Shown: positions 49,681-63,585 of the stretch, in pieces
Numbering within the stretch: the first letter of the stretch is position 1
How the letters are laid out: every line of letters starts with the position of its first letter
Source: Glandiceps talaboti
Taxonomy: Eukaryota; Hemichordata; Enteropneusta; Spengelidae
Direction of reading: 5' to 3'
Assembly (NCBI RefSeq): GCF_964340395.1
Contig: NC_135568.1
Coordinates: forward strand, 21,217,581-21,281,580
Length of the DNA stretch: 64,000 nt
The notes under the pieces: model-generated
Seen by the model: the letters and a program-made list of their open reading frames with translations, nothing else
Databases searched by the model: none
Told to the model about the DNA's origin: nothing
Position numbers and translations under genes: made by a program

Positions 49681-52600
49681 GACAGATTTCGAGAGGTTTG
49701 ATTTGTTTAGACATGTTCGGAATTTTTTTCTCCTCTTTTTTACCCGATTGGACAGGTTTAAAAACGGTTTTTCACAGCTTTGAACCAGTTTTGACTTGGG
49801 TTTCGGATAGATGTCGACAGGGTTTGACAAATTGGTTGATTGGTTTTCACTGGTTTTAAACCGGTGTGGATTAGTTTAAGCAGAATTTAAACTAATTTGC
49901 GCTGGTTTTTGTACCTGTTTTGACCTTTAGATTTTTTGGTTTACATAGGTTTTAATTGTTGCTTCGGTTTTTACCCGTTTTCGATTGGTTTTCACGAGTT
50001 TAAAACCGTTGTTGACTGGTTTTGATGGTTCAAAATCTGTCGAAACATCAAAATCGGTTGAAAACCGGTGCAAACCTAATAAAAACCAATTCATACATGT
50101 CAAAACTAAAACATGTGTAAACCTGTCACACTTTTACAAAACCGGTATAAATTCGACAAAACAATTATAAATTGTAATCGGTCGAAACCTAGCCAAAGAG
50201 GTCCAAATCCTGTGCAATTTAGGCAAACCGTTCAAAACATGTCCAATCTAGGTCAAAATATGAGCATACTAGTAAAAACCTGTTAAAACTTATTAAAACA
50301 AGTTTTGACTGACCAAAACCGATCAAAAGTACTTAAAATCTGTGTAAACCTGTCCAATTCTGTCGAAAACATGTTAAAACTTGTCTAAAGCTTATCACAC
50401 CTGTCTATATCTGTCCACAATCATTCTAAACATATCAAAACAGATAAAAACCGGTGCAAACAATCTAAAATCTGTGAAAACGAGTTAAAACCAATTGAAA
50501 CCGAACGAAACCTGTGTAAAACCGATTAAAAACAGTTGCTAACCTGTAAAAACCTGTCAAAACAGCTTAAAAAAAAACCAGGGTCAAGTGAGTTAATACC
50601 GGTCAAAACCTCTCCACACAGGAATAAAATCTGTGCAAACTTGTTAAAACCGGTTAATACCTATTAAAACCATTTTAAACCAGTCAAAACCTGTCGAAAT
50701 CAGTCCAAAACCTACTCAAATGAGTCAAAACTGGTACAAATAACTCCAAACCGGTTTTAAACAGGTCAACACCAACCAAAAAAATGTCAAAACCTGTGCA
50801 AATATGTTAAAACCTCATAAATCCAGTTGGAAACTGTCCAAAGCGATCAAAACCTGTCGTAACCGTTCCAAAGAAGTCGAAACTCGACCAGACCTGTCCA
50901 TGAGGTCCACAATAGGTGCAATTTATTCAAAACCTGTCCAAACTGGTCCAAACCAGAGTAAAACCGATGCAAACGAGTTGATACCGATTAAAACCTATCC
51001 AAACCTGTGCAAAATCTGTGGAAACCTGTCAAAACTTTTCCGAACCAGTCTAAAACCTTTCCAAACGAGTTAAAAAATCTGTGGAAACTTGTCATAACTA
51101 TTTCAAACCAGACCAAAACCATTAGAAGCGGTCAAAACCTGTTGCAAACTAGTCAAAACTGGTCAAAACCTGTCTATACATTTGTCCAAAATTGTGCAAA
51201 AGATTCAAAACCAGGTTTAGATAGATTTAGTCTGGTCACGTGTTTTGATTACTTCTGGACAATTTTGGACAAGTTTATAAAAGGTTTTCGACCGGTTTTG
51301 AAACTTTTGCACGGTTTTGGACAATTTTTTTCGGTTTGAAACCAGTGTGAGCAAGTTTTACCTAGTTTTGCAACATGTTTTGACAGAGTTTAAGTTATTA
51401 TAGGAACAAACTGGTCCGAAACCAGTGCAAAAACTCAAAACCGTTCAAAATCTGTTGAAACAAACTCAAAACCGGTCAAAATCAGTAAAAAAAAAACGGT
51501 GAAAACCTATTCAAAACCAAAAACCTTATCTCATCTGTCCATATCTGTCCACAACCATTCTAAACCTGTTATACCAATCAAAACAGATAAAAAGCGGTTA
51601 TTATTGGTGCAATTTGGTCCAAACCTTTTGCAAACGAATCAAAACTGATCAAAATCTATTCAAAACAGAAATTCTATGCAAACGACTTAAAACAGGTTAA
51701 AACATGTCAAAACTATTCAAAACAAATGAAAACGGGACACAACCTGTCCAAAGCAGTCCAAAACTCGGGCAAATGAGTCCACATCTGTTCCTACCAGGTC
51801 TAAAATAGGTGCAATTGATTCAAATTCTATAGATAGGTGCAAATCTGGTCAAAACCAGTCCATAATCTGTGCAAACGACAAAAAACTGATAAAAAACTCT
51901 CAAAACAATTTTTAAACAGGTCAAAACCAATGAATACCGGGCAATCTGGTCCAAACATTGTCCAAACCGGTAAAAACCTATCGAAATTGGTCAAAACCGG
52001 TGTAAACTAGTCAAAATTTGCCAAAACATGTCCGAACTCGTTTTAAACTATTCAAAACAAACAAAACCGGTCAAAACCTGTAGCATTAGTCCAAAACCTG
52101 TTTAAACGTGTCCAAAGCTGGTATAAATCAGTATAAACCGCTTTTAAACTTGTTTTAAAAACCGTTCGATAGAGGTCAAAAACCTGTACAATAGATTCAA
52201 AACTAGTAAAACTCTGTTAATGCAGGTTTTAAAACTGTAAAAAGATCAACACTTGTTTAAACCTGTGCAAAACAGTCAAAACCTGTCCTAACGAGTCTAA
52301 ACCTGTTAAAAATCATTCTAAACTGGTCGAAACCTGTCCAACTAGGTCAAACACCCGTGCAATTTATTCAAAGCCGGTCAAAACCTGTCCAAACCATATC
52401 AAAACAGGTGCAAACGAGTCAATACCGATCAGAATTTGTCCAAAACAATGGAAACCTATCTAAAACCATTACAAATAGGTGAAAACTATACCAAACCGGT
52501 TGAAACTGGTCAAAACCGGTCAAAACCATGCAAAACTTGTTAAAGCTTGTTTACATATGTCAAAACCCGACCAAACCTGTCGAAATCTATTCATCCAGGT

Positions 52601-54359
52601 CCTAAATAGGTGCATTTGACGTAGAACATGTCCAAACCGATCGAAACCTGTCTATACAATTTTAAACTGTTCACACCCGATAAAAACAGGTCCAAAACTG
52701 TGCAAAATGTGTGCACACCTCTTAAAACTTGGCAAAACATGTACAAAACATTCCAAAACGGTTATAACTTGTCCAAACAAGTGAAAAAAAAAACTATGCA
52801 AACGAGTCAAAACTTGGCAAAATCGGTTGACAACCGGTGCAAACCTGATCAAAACCAATACATACATGTCAAAACCAAAACCGGCATAAAACGAGTCAAA
52901 ATTCAACAAAAACAATTTCAAATCGGTCAAAACCAAAACTAATCGGTCGAAACCTGTCCAAAGAAGTCGAAAACCTATGCAATTTAGACCAAACCGATCA
53001 AGACATGTCCAATCTAGGTCAAAATATAAGCATACGAGTCAAAACCTGTTAAAACTTCCAAAAACAAGTTTTTGACTGACCAAAACCGATAAAAAGTACT
53101 CAAAATCTGTGCAAAACCTATCCAATACTGTCGAAAACATGTCAAAACTTATCACACCTGTCTATATCTGTCCACAACCATTCCAAACCCATCAAAACGG
53201 ATAAAAACCGGTGCAAACCTTTTCCAAACGAATCAAAACTGATCAAAACCTATTCAAACCAATTAAAATTCTGTGCAAACGACTAAAAACATGTTAAAAC
53301 CAGTCAAAACTATTCAAAACGGATGAAAACGGGACAAAATCTGTTCAAAGTAGTCCAAAACTTTGGCAAACGAGTCAAAACTGGGTAAAATATGGCCACA
53401 TCGGTTCAAAACCAGTGAAAACAATCTAAAATATGTGAAAACGATTCAAAACCAATTGAAACCGATCGAAACATGTCTAAACCGATTAGAAACAGTTGCT
53501 AACCTGTACAAACCTGTCATAACAGGTATAAAACTTGGGCAACTGAGTGAATACCGGTCAAAACCTCTCCACACAGGAATAAAATATGTGCAAATTTGTT
53601 AAAACCGGTTAAAACCTATTAAAACCATTTTAAACCTGTCAAAACCTGTCGGAATCAGTTCAAAACATACGCAAATGAGTAAAAAACAGGTACACATCAC
53701 TCCAAACGGGTTTTAAACAGGTCAACACCAATAAAAAAAATATCAAAACCTGTGCAAATATGTTAAAACCTCAAAAGTCCACTTGGAAACCTGTCCAAAG
53801 CGGTCAAAACCTGTCCATACGACCAAACGAGTCAAAACCGATCAGAATTTGTCTAAAACAATGAAAAGCTGTCCAAAACTATTATAAATAGGTGAAAAAT
53901 ATACCAAACCGGTTCAAACTTGTACAACCAGGTCCAAAACCGATGCAATTTGGGTAAAGCATGTCAAAACCTTTCCAATCTAGGTCAAAACAGATGCATA
54001 CGATCAAAACCTGTCGAAACCGATTAAAACTTGCTGAAAACCATTCCAAACCAGAGCAAGCTGTCATAATAAGGCCAAAAGCAATGCAAACGAGTCAAAA
54101 CTAGTACAAATCAGTCAAAACCGGTTTAAAACTGGTCAAAACAGGTTAAAACCGTGCAAAACTTGTTAAAACTTGTGCACATATGTCAAAACCTCACCAA
54201 ACTAGTCCAAACAGGTAAAAACCCGACCAAACCTTTCGAAATCTATTAATCCAGGTCCCAGATAGGTGCATTTGACGCAGACCCTTTCCAAACATGTTCA
54301 AACCCGATCAAAACTGGTCCAAAGCTGTGCAAAATGTACAAAACGGGTGACCCTAAAAC
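49681..54359 (+). repeat. Degenerate CAAAACC-type block, copy 1
   Basis: A long stretch of short degenerate units such as tcaaaacctg, ccaaaccggt and tgcaaacgag, about 10-12 bp each. The orientation flips to TTTTGG-type at about 49690-50030 and 51220-51410. Internal longer duplications exist (for example about 50450-50800 resembles 53430-53760). There is no gene; ORFs are repeat shadows. Confidence 0.85.
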
Positions 54360-57300
54360 GAATGACAACCTGATTGACGGAAAACGAATGACAGCACTTC
54401 TAGGTGGTAAACAGTGGAATGACACCCTTTTCTACATTCAGTTAGTTGAATGACACCCTCTGCACTGTAGAACCACTGGAATGACAGCCGCCACTCTATA
54501 AAATAAGTGGAATGACAACATTTTCAATGCTTTTGAACTGGAATGACGGCATTTCTAGGTGGTAAACAGTGGAATGACACCCTTTTCTACATTCAGTTAG
54601 TTGAATGACACCCTCTGCACTGTAGAACCACTGGAATGACAGCCGCCACTCTATAAAATAAGTGGAATGACAGCATTTTTAATGCTTTGGAACTGGAATG
54701 ACAGCATTTCTAGGTGGTAAACAGTGGAATGACACCCTTTTCTACAATCAGTTATTTGAATGACACCCTCTGCACTGTAGAAGCACTGGAATGACAGCCG
54801 CCACTCTATAAAATAAGTGGAATGACAACATTTTCAATGCTTTTGAACTGGAATGACAGCATTTCTAGGTGGTAAACAGTGGAATGACACCCTTTTCTAC
54901 ATTCAGTTAGTTGAATGACACCCTCTACACTGTAGAACCACTGGAATGACAGCCGCCACTCTATAAAATAAGTGGAATGACAGCATTTTCAATGCTTTGG
55001 AACTGGAATGACAGTATTTCTAGGTGGTAAACAGTGGAATGACACACTTTTATACATTCAGTTAGTTGAATGACACCCTCTGCACTGTAGAACCACTGGA
55101 ATGACAGCCGCCACTCTATAAAATAAGTGGAATGACAACATTTTTAATGCTTTTGAACTGGAATGACAGCATTTCTAGGTGGTAAACAGTGGAATGACAC
55201 CCTTTTCTACATTCAGTTAGTTGAATGACACCCTCTACACTGTAGAACCACTGGAATGACAGCCGCCACTCTATAAAATAAGTGGAATGACAGCATTTTT
55301 AATGCTTTGGAACTGGAATGACAGCATTTCTAGGTGGTAAACAATGGAATGACACCCTTTTCTACATTCAGTTAGTTGAATGACACACTCTGCACTGTAG
55401 AACCACTGGAATGACAGCCGCCACTCTATAAAATAAGTGGAATGACAGCATTTTCAATGCTTTGGAACTGGAATCATGACAGCATTTCTAGGTGGTAAAC
55501 AGTGGAATGACACCCTTTTCTACAATCAGTTATTTGAATGACACCCTCTGCACTGTAGAAGCACTGGAATGACAGCCGCCACTCTATAAAATAAGTGGAA
55601 TGAACGCATTTTCAATGCTTTAGAACTGGAATGACAGCATTTCTAGGTGGTAAACAGTGGAATAACACCCTTTTCTACATTCAGTTAGTTGAATGACACC
55701 CTCTGCACTGTAGAACCACTGGAATGACAGCCGCCACTCTATAAAATAAGTGGAATGACAGCATTTTTAATGCTTTGGAACCTGAATGACAGCATTTCTA
55801 GGTGGTAAACAATGGAATGTCACCCTTTTCTACATTCAGTTAGTTGAATGACACCCTCTACACTGTAGAACCACTGGAATGACAGCCGCCACTCTATAAA
55901 ATAAGTGGAATGACAGCATTTTTAATGCTTTGGAACTGGAATGACAGCATTTCTAGGTGGTAAACAGTGGAATGACACCCTTTTCTACAATCAGTTATTT
56001 GAATGACACCCTCTGCACTGTAGAAGCACTGGAATGACAGCCGCCACTCTATAAAATAAGTGGAATGACAACATTTTCAATGCTTTTGAACTGGAATGAC
56101 GGCATTTCTAGGTGGTAAACAGTGGAATGACACCCTTTTCTACATTCAGTTAGTTGAATGACACCCTCTACACTGTAGAACCACTGGAATGACAGCCGCC
56201 ACTCTATAAAATAAGTGGAATGACAGCATTTTTAATGCTTTGGAACTGGAATGACAGCATTTCTAGGTGGTAAACAGTGGAATGACACACTTTTATACAT
56301 TCAGTTATTTGAATGACACCCTCTGCACTGTAGAAGCACTGGAATGACAGCCGCCACTCTATAAAATAAGTGGAATGAACGCATTTTCAATGCTTTAGAA
56401 CTGGAATGACAGCATTTCTAGGTGGTAAACAGTGGAATAACACCCTTTTCTACATTCAGTATTCAGTTAGTTGAATGACACCCTCTGCACTGTAGAACCA
56501 CTGGAATGACAGCCGCCACTCTATAAAATAAGTGGAATGACAGCATTTTTAATGCTTTGGAACCTGAATGACAGCATTTCTAGGTGGTAAACAATGGAAT
56601 GTCACCCTTTTCTACATTCAGTTAGTTGAATGACACCCTCTACACTGTAGAACCACTGGAATGACAGCCGCCACTCTATAAAATAAGTGGAATGACAGCA
56701 TTTTCAATGCTTTGGAACTGGAATGACAGCATTTCTAGGTGGTAAACAGTGGAATGACACCCTTTTCTACATTCAGTTAGTTGAATGACACCCTCTGCAC
56801 TGTAGAACCACTGGAATGACAGCCGCCACTCTATAAAATAAGTGGAATGAACGCATTTTCAATGCTTTAGAACTGGAATGACAGCATTTCTAGGTGGTAA
56901 ACAGTGGAATAACACCCTTTTCTACATTCAGTTAGTTGAATGACACCCTCTGCACTGTAGAACCACTGGAATGACAGCCGCCACTCTATAAAATAAGTGG
57001 AATGACAGCATTTTTAATGCTTTGGAACCTGAATGACAGCATTTCTAGGTGGTAAACAATGGAATGACACCCTTTTCTACATTCAGTTAGTTGAATGACA
57101 CACTCTGCACTGTAGAACCACCGGAATGACAGCCGCTACTCTATAAAATAAGTGGAATGACAGCATTTTCAATGCTTTACAACTGGAATGACAGCATTTC
57201 TAGGTGGTAAACTGTGGAGTGACACCCTTTTCTACATTCAGTTAGTTGAATGACACCCTCTGCACTGTAGAACCACTGGAATGACAGCCGCCACTCTATA

Positions 57301-60170
57301 AAATAAGTGGAATGAACGCATTTTCAATGCTTTAGAACTGGAATGAAAGCATTTCTAGGTGGTAAACAGTGGAATGACACCCTTTTCTACATTCAGCTAG
57401 TTGAATGACACCCTCTGCACTGTAGAACCACTGGAATGACAGCCGCCACTCTATAAAATAAGTGGAATGACAGCATTTTTAATGCTTTGGAACTGGAATG
57501 ACAGCATTTCTAGGTGGTAAACAATGGAATGACACCCTTTTCTACATTCAGTTAGTTGAATGACACCCTCTGCACTGTAGAACCACTGGAATGACAGCCG
57601 CCACTCTATAAAATAAGTGGAATGACAACATTTTTAATGCTTTTGAACTGGAATGACAGCATTTCTAGGTGGTAAACAGTGGAATGACACCCTTTTCTAC
57701 ATTCAGTTAGTTGAATGACACCCTCTACACTGTAGAACCACTGGAATGACAGCCGCCACTCTATAAAATAAGTGGAATGACAGCATTTTTAATGCTTTGG
57801 AACTGGAATGACAGCATTTCTAGGTGGTAAACAATGGAATGACACCCTTTTCTACATTCAGTTAGTTGAATGACACCCTCTGCACTGTAGAACCACTGGA
57901 ATGACAGCCGCCACTCTATAAAATAAGTGGAATGACAGCATTTTCAATGCTTTGGAACTGGAATCATGACAGCATTTCTAGGTGGTAAACAGTGGAATGA
58001 CACCCTTTTCTACAATCAGTTATTTGAATGACACCCTCTGCACTGTAGAAGCACTGGAATGACAGCCGCCACTCTATAAAATAAGTGGAATGAACGCATT
58101 TTCAATGCTTTAGAACTGGAATGACAGCATTTCTAGGTGGTAAACAGTGGAATGACACCCTTTTCTACATTCAGTTAGTTGAATGACACCCTCTGCACTG
58201 TAGAACCACTGGAATGACAGCCGCCACTCTATAAAATAAGTGGAATGAACGCATTTTCAATGCTTTAGAACTGGAATGACAGCATTTCTAGGTGGTAAAC
58301 AGTGGAATAACACCCTTTTCTACATTCAGTTAGTTGAATGACACCCTCTGCACTGTAGAACCACTGGAATGACAGCCGCCACGCTATAAAATAAGTGGAA
58401 TGACAGCATTTTTAATGCTTTGGAACCTGAATGACAGCATTTCTAGGTGGTAAACAATGGAATGACACCCTTTTCTACATTCAGTTAGTTGAATGACACA
58501 CTCTGCACTGTAGAACCACCGGAATGACAGCCGCTACTCTATAAAATAAGTGGAATGACAGCATTTTCAATGCTTTACAACTGGAATGACAGCATTTCTA
58601 GGTGGTAAACTGTGGAGTGACACCCTTTTCTACATTCAGTTAGTTGAATGACACCCTCTGCACTGTAGAACCACTGGAATGACAGCCGCCACTCTATAAA
58701 ATAAGTGGAATGAACGCATTTTCAATGCTTTAGAACTGGAATGAAAGCATTTCTAGGTGGTAAACAGTGGAATGACACCCTTTTCTACATTCAGCTAGTT
58801 GAATGACACCCTCTGCACTGTAGAACCACTGGAATGACAGCCGCCACTCTATAAAATAAGTGGAATGACAGCATTTTTAATGCTTTGGAACTGGAATGAC
58901 AGCATTTCTAGGTGGTAAACAATGGAATGACACCCTTTTCTACATTCAGTTAGTTGAATGACACACTCTGCACTGTAGAACCACTGGAATGACAGCCGCC
59001 ACTCTATAAAATAAGTGGAATAACAGCATTTGCAATGCTTTGGAACTGGAATGACAGCATTTCTAGGTGGTAAACAGTGGAATGACACCCTTTTCTACAA
59101 TCAGTTATTTGAATGACACCCTCTGCACTGTAGAAGCACTGGAATGACAGCCGCCACTCTATAAAATAAGTGGAATGAACGCATTTTCAATGCTTTGGAA
59201 CTGGAATGACAGCATTTCTAGGTGGTAAACAATGGAATGACACCCTTTTCTACATTCAGTTAGTTGAATGACACACTCTGCACTGTAGAACCACTGGAAT
59301 GACAGCCGCCATTCTATAAAATAAGTGGAATGACAGCATTTTTAATGCTTTGGAACCTGAATGACAGCATTTCTAGGTGGTAAATAATGGAATGACACCC
59401 TTTTCTACATTCAGTTAGTTGAATGACACACTCTGCACTGTAGAACCACCGGAATGACAGCCGCTACTCTATAAAATAAGTGGAATGACAGCATTTTCAA
59501 TGCTTTAGAACTGGAATGACAGCATTTCTAGGTGGTAAACTGTGGAGTGACACCCTTTTCTACATTCAGTTAGTTGAATGACACCCTCTGCACTGTAGAA
59601 CCACTGGAATGACAGCCGCCACTCTATAAAATAAGTGGAATGAACGCATTTTTAATGCTTTGGAACAGGAATGACAGCATTTCTAGGTGGTAAACAATGG
59701 AATGACACCCTTTTCTACATTCAGTTAGTTGAATGACACACTCTGCACTGTAGAACCACTGGAATGACAGCCGCTACTCTATAAAATAAGTGGAATGACA
59801 GCATTTTCAATGCTTTAGAACTGGAATGACAGCATTTCTAGGTGGTAAACTGTGGAGTGACACCCTTTTCTACATTCAGTTACTTGAATGACACCCTCTG
59901 AACTGTAAAACCAGTGAAATGACAGCCGCCACTCTATAAAATAAGTGGAATGACAGCATTTTCAATGCTTTAGAACTGGAATGACAGCATTTCTAGGTGG
60001 TAAACAGTGGAATGACACCCTTTTCTACATTCAGTTATTTGAATGACACCCTCTACACTGTAGAACCACTGGAATGACAGCCGCCAATCTATAAAATAAG
60101 TGGAATGACAGCATTTTTAATGCTTTAGAACTGGAATGACAGCATTTCTAGGTGGTAAACAATGGAATGA
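54360..60170 (+). repeat. 155-bp higher-order satellite (5 x 31 bp), ~37 units
   Basis: Five 31-bp monomers per unit, each starting GAATGACA: (1) then gcatttctaggtggtaaaca, (2) then cccttttctacattcagtta, (3) then ccctctgcactgtagaacca, (4) then gccgccactctataaaataa, (5) then gcattttcaatgctttggaa. In one unit the monomers begin exactly at 54696, 54727, 54758, 54789 and 54820, and the next unit at 54851. Larger blocks of about nine units (~1.4 kb) are re-duplicated, for example 57121 and 58519. Confidence 0.96.
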
Positions 60171-63100
60171 CAAACTGGTCCAAACTAGTGTGAAACAGAT
60201 GCAAAGGAGTTAAAACTGATCGGAACCTGTCCACAGCAGTTTCAAACTTGTCAAAAACGATAGAAACTGGTTCAAACCTGTACAAAATCAGTGGAAACTT
60301 GTCATAACTATTTCAAACCAGACCAAAACCATTAGAAGCGGTCAAAACCTGTTGCAAACTAGTCAAAAGTGGTCAAAACCTGTCTATACATTTGTCCAAA
60401 ATTGTGCAAAAGATTCAAAACCAGGTTTAGATAGATTTAGTCTGGTTGGGGTTTCACGTGTTTTGATTACTTCCTATTTTCGACCGGTTTTGAAACTTTT
60501 GCACGGTTTTGGTCAATTTTGTTCGGTTTGAAACCAGTGTGAGCAAGTTTTACCTAGTTTTGCAACATGTTTTGACAGAGTTTAAGTTATTATAGGAACA
60601 AACTGGTCCGAAACCAGTGCAAAAACTCAAAACCGTTCAAAATCTGTTGAAACAAACTCAAAACCAGTCAAAATCAGTAAAAAAATCGGTGAAAACCTAT
60701 TAAAAACCAAAAACCATATCTCATCTGTCCATATCCGTCCACAACCATTCTAAAGCTGTTATACCAATCAAAACAGATAAAAAGCGGTGATTATTGGTGC
60801 AATTTGGTCCAAACCTTTTGCAAACGAATCAAAACTGATCAAAATCTATTCAAAATAGTTGAAATTCTATGCAAACGACTTAAAACAGGTTAAAACATGT
60901 CAAAACTATTCAAAACAAATGAAAACGGGACACAACCTGTCCAAAGCAGTCCAAAACTCGGGCAAACGAGTCCACATCTGTTCCTACCAGGTCTAAAATA
61001 GGTGCAATTGATTCAAATTCTATAGATATGTGCAAATCTGGTCAAAACCAGTCCATAATCTGTGCAAACGACAAAAAACTGATAAAAAACTCTCAAAACA
61101 ATTTTTAAACAGGTCAAAACCAATGAATACCGGGCAATCTGGTCCAAACATTGTCCAAACCGGTAAAAACCTATCGAAATTGGTCAAAACCGGTGTAAAC
61201 TAGTCAAAACCTGTAGACATTAGTCCAAAACCTGTTTGAACGTGTCCAAAGCTGGTACAAAACAGTATAAACCGCTTTTAAACTTGTTTTAAAAACCGTT
61301 CGATAGAGGTCAAAAACCTGTACAATAGATTCAAAACTAGTAAAACTCTGTTAATGCAGGTTTTAAAACTGTAAAAAGATCAACACTTGTTTAAACCTGT
61401 GCAAAACAGTCAAAACCTGTCCTAACGAGTCTAAACCTGTTAAAAATCATTCTAAACTGGTCGAAACCTGTCCAACTAGGTCAAACACCCGTGCAATTTA
61501 TTCAAAGCCGGTCAAAACCTGTCAAAACCATGTCAAAACAGGTGCAAACGAGTCAATTTGTCCAAAACAATGGAAACTTATCTAAAACCATTACAAATAG
61601 GTGAAAACTATACCAAACCGGTTGAAACTGGTCAAAACCGGTCAAAACCGTGCAAAACTTGTTAAAGCTTGTGCACATATGTCAAACTCACCTCACCAAA
61701 CTAGTCCAAACAGGTCAAAACCCGACCAAACCTGTCGAAATCTATTCATCCAGGTCCTAAATAGGTGCATTTGACGTAGAACATGTCCAAACCGATCGAA
61801 ACCTGTCTATACAATTTTAAACTGTTCACACCCGATAAAAACAGGTCCAAAACTGTGCAAAATGTGTGCACACCTCTTAAAACTTGGCAAAACATGTACA
61901 AAACATTCCAAAACGGTTATAACTTGACCAAACAAGTGAAAAAAACTATGCAAACGAGTCAAAACTTGGCAAAATCGGTTGACAACCGGTGCAAACCTGA
62001 TCAAAACCAATCCATACATGTCAAAACCAAAAACTGTGTAAACCTGTCAAAATCGCTTATAACTATTACAAAACCGGCATAAAACGAGTCAAAATTCAAC
62101 AAAAACAATTTCAAATCGGTCAAAACCAAAACTAATCGGTCGAAACCTGTCCAAAGAAGTCGAAAACCTGTGCAATTTAGACCAAACCGGTCAAGACATG
62201 TCCAATCTAGGTCAAAATATAAGCATACGAGTCAAAACCTGTTAAAACTTCCAAAAACAAGTTTTTGGCTGACCAAAACCGATAAAAAGTACTCAAAATC
62301 TGTGCAAAACCTATCCAATCCTGTCGAAAACATGTCAAAACTTATCACACCTGTCTATATCTGTCCACAACCATTCCAAACCCATCAAAACGGATAAAAA
62401 CCGGTGCAAACCTTTTCCAAACGAATCAAAACTGATCAAAACCTATTCAAACCAATTAAAATTCTGTGCAAACGACTAAAAACATGTTAAAACCAGTCAA
62501 AACTATTCAAAACGGATGAAAACGGGACAAAATCTGTCCAAAGTAGTCCAAAACTTTGGCAAACGAGTTAAAACTGGGTAAGATATGGCCACATCGGTTC
62601 AAAACCAGTGAAAACAATCTAAAATCTGTGAAAACGATTCAAAACCAATTGAAACCGATCGAAACATGTCTAAACCGATTAGAAACAGTTGCTAACTTGT
62701 CAAACCTGTCATAACAGGTATAAAACTTGGGCAACTGAGTGAATACCGGTCAAAACCTCTCCACACAGGAATAAAATATGTGCAAATTTGTTAAAACCGG
62801 TTAAAACCTATTAAAACCATTTTAAACCTGTCAAAACCTGTCGGAATCAGTCCAAAACATACGCAAATGAGTAAAAACAGGTACACATCACTCCAAACGG
62901 GTTTTAAACAGGTCAACACCAATAAAAAAAATATCAAAACCTGTGCAAATATGTTAAAACCTCAATAGTCCACTTGGAAACCTGTCCAAAGCGGTCAAAA
63001 CCTGTCCTATACGACCAAACGAGTCAAAACCGATCAGAATTTGTCTAAAACAATGAAAACCTGTCCAAAACCATTACAAATAGGTGAAAAATATACCAAA

Positions 63101-63585
63101 CCGGTTCAAACTTGTACAACCAGGTCCAAAACCGATGCAATTTGGGTAAAGCATGTCAAAACCTTTCCAATCTAGGTCAAAACAGATGCATACGATCAAA
63201 ACCTGTCGAAACCGATTAAAACTTACTGAAAACCATTCCAAACCAGAGCAAGCTGTCATAATCCGGCCAAAAGCAATGCAAACGAGTCAAAACTAGTACA
63301 AATCAGTCAAAACCGGTTTAAAACTGGTCAAAACAGGTTAAAACCGTGCAAAACTTGCTAAAACTTGTGCACATATGTCAAAACCTCACCAAACTACTTC
63401 AAACAGGTAAAAACCCGACCAAACCTTTCGAAATCTATTAATCCAGGTCCCAGATAGGTACATTTGACGCAGACCCTTTCCAAACATGTCCAAACCGATC
63501 GAAAACCGTCTACACCAAATTTAAACTGTTCAAACCCGATCAAAACTGGTCCAAAGCTGTGCAAAATGTACAAAACGGGTGACCC
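60171..63585 (+). repeat. CAAAACC-type block, copy 2
   Basis: Near-identical to 51070-54355: 60289 onward matches 51077 onward, and the right junction at 63577 matches 54345. It differs by a few substitutions and by indels: about 66 bp missing near 61205, and extra segments near 62035 and 63495. Confidence 0.9.

Noticed and set aside
46082-49830. Minus-strand ORFs such as MEVKYGSSHDLHDLLGQ
   Set aside because: Derived from the 121-bp nuclear-receptor-site satellite; broken by frameshifts between units.
49985-53602. Plus-strand ORFs rich in K-T-C-S-K-P-V residues, and the matching ones at 61.8-62.4 kb
   Set aside because: They reflect the low-complexity CAAAACC block, which has few stop codons in some frames.
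54360-60170. CRISPR array (regular ~31-bp tags with different spacers)
   Set aside because: The tag is only 8-9 bp, the five intervening sequences recur in fixed order, and the DNA is animal nuclear; it is a higher-order satellite.
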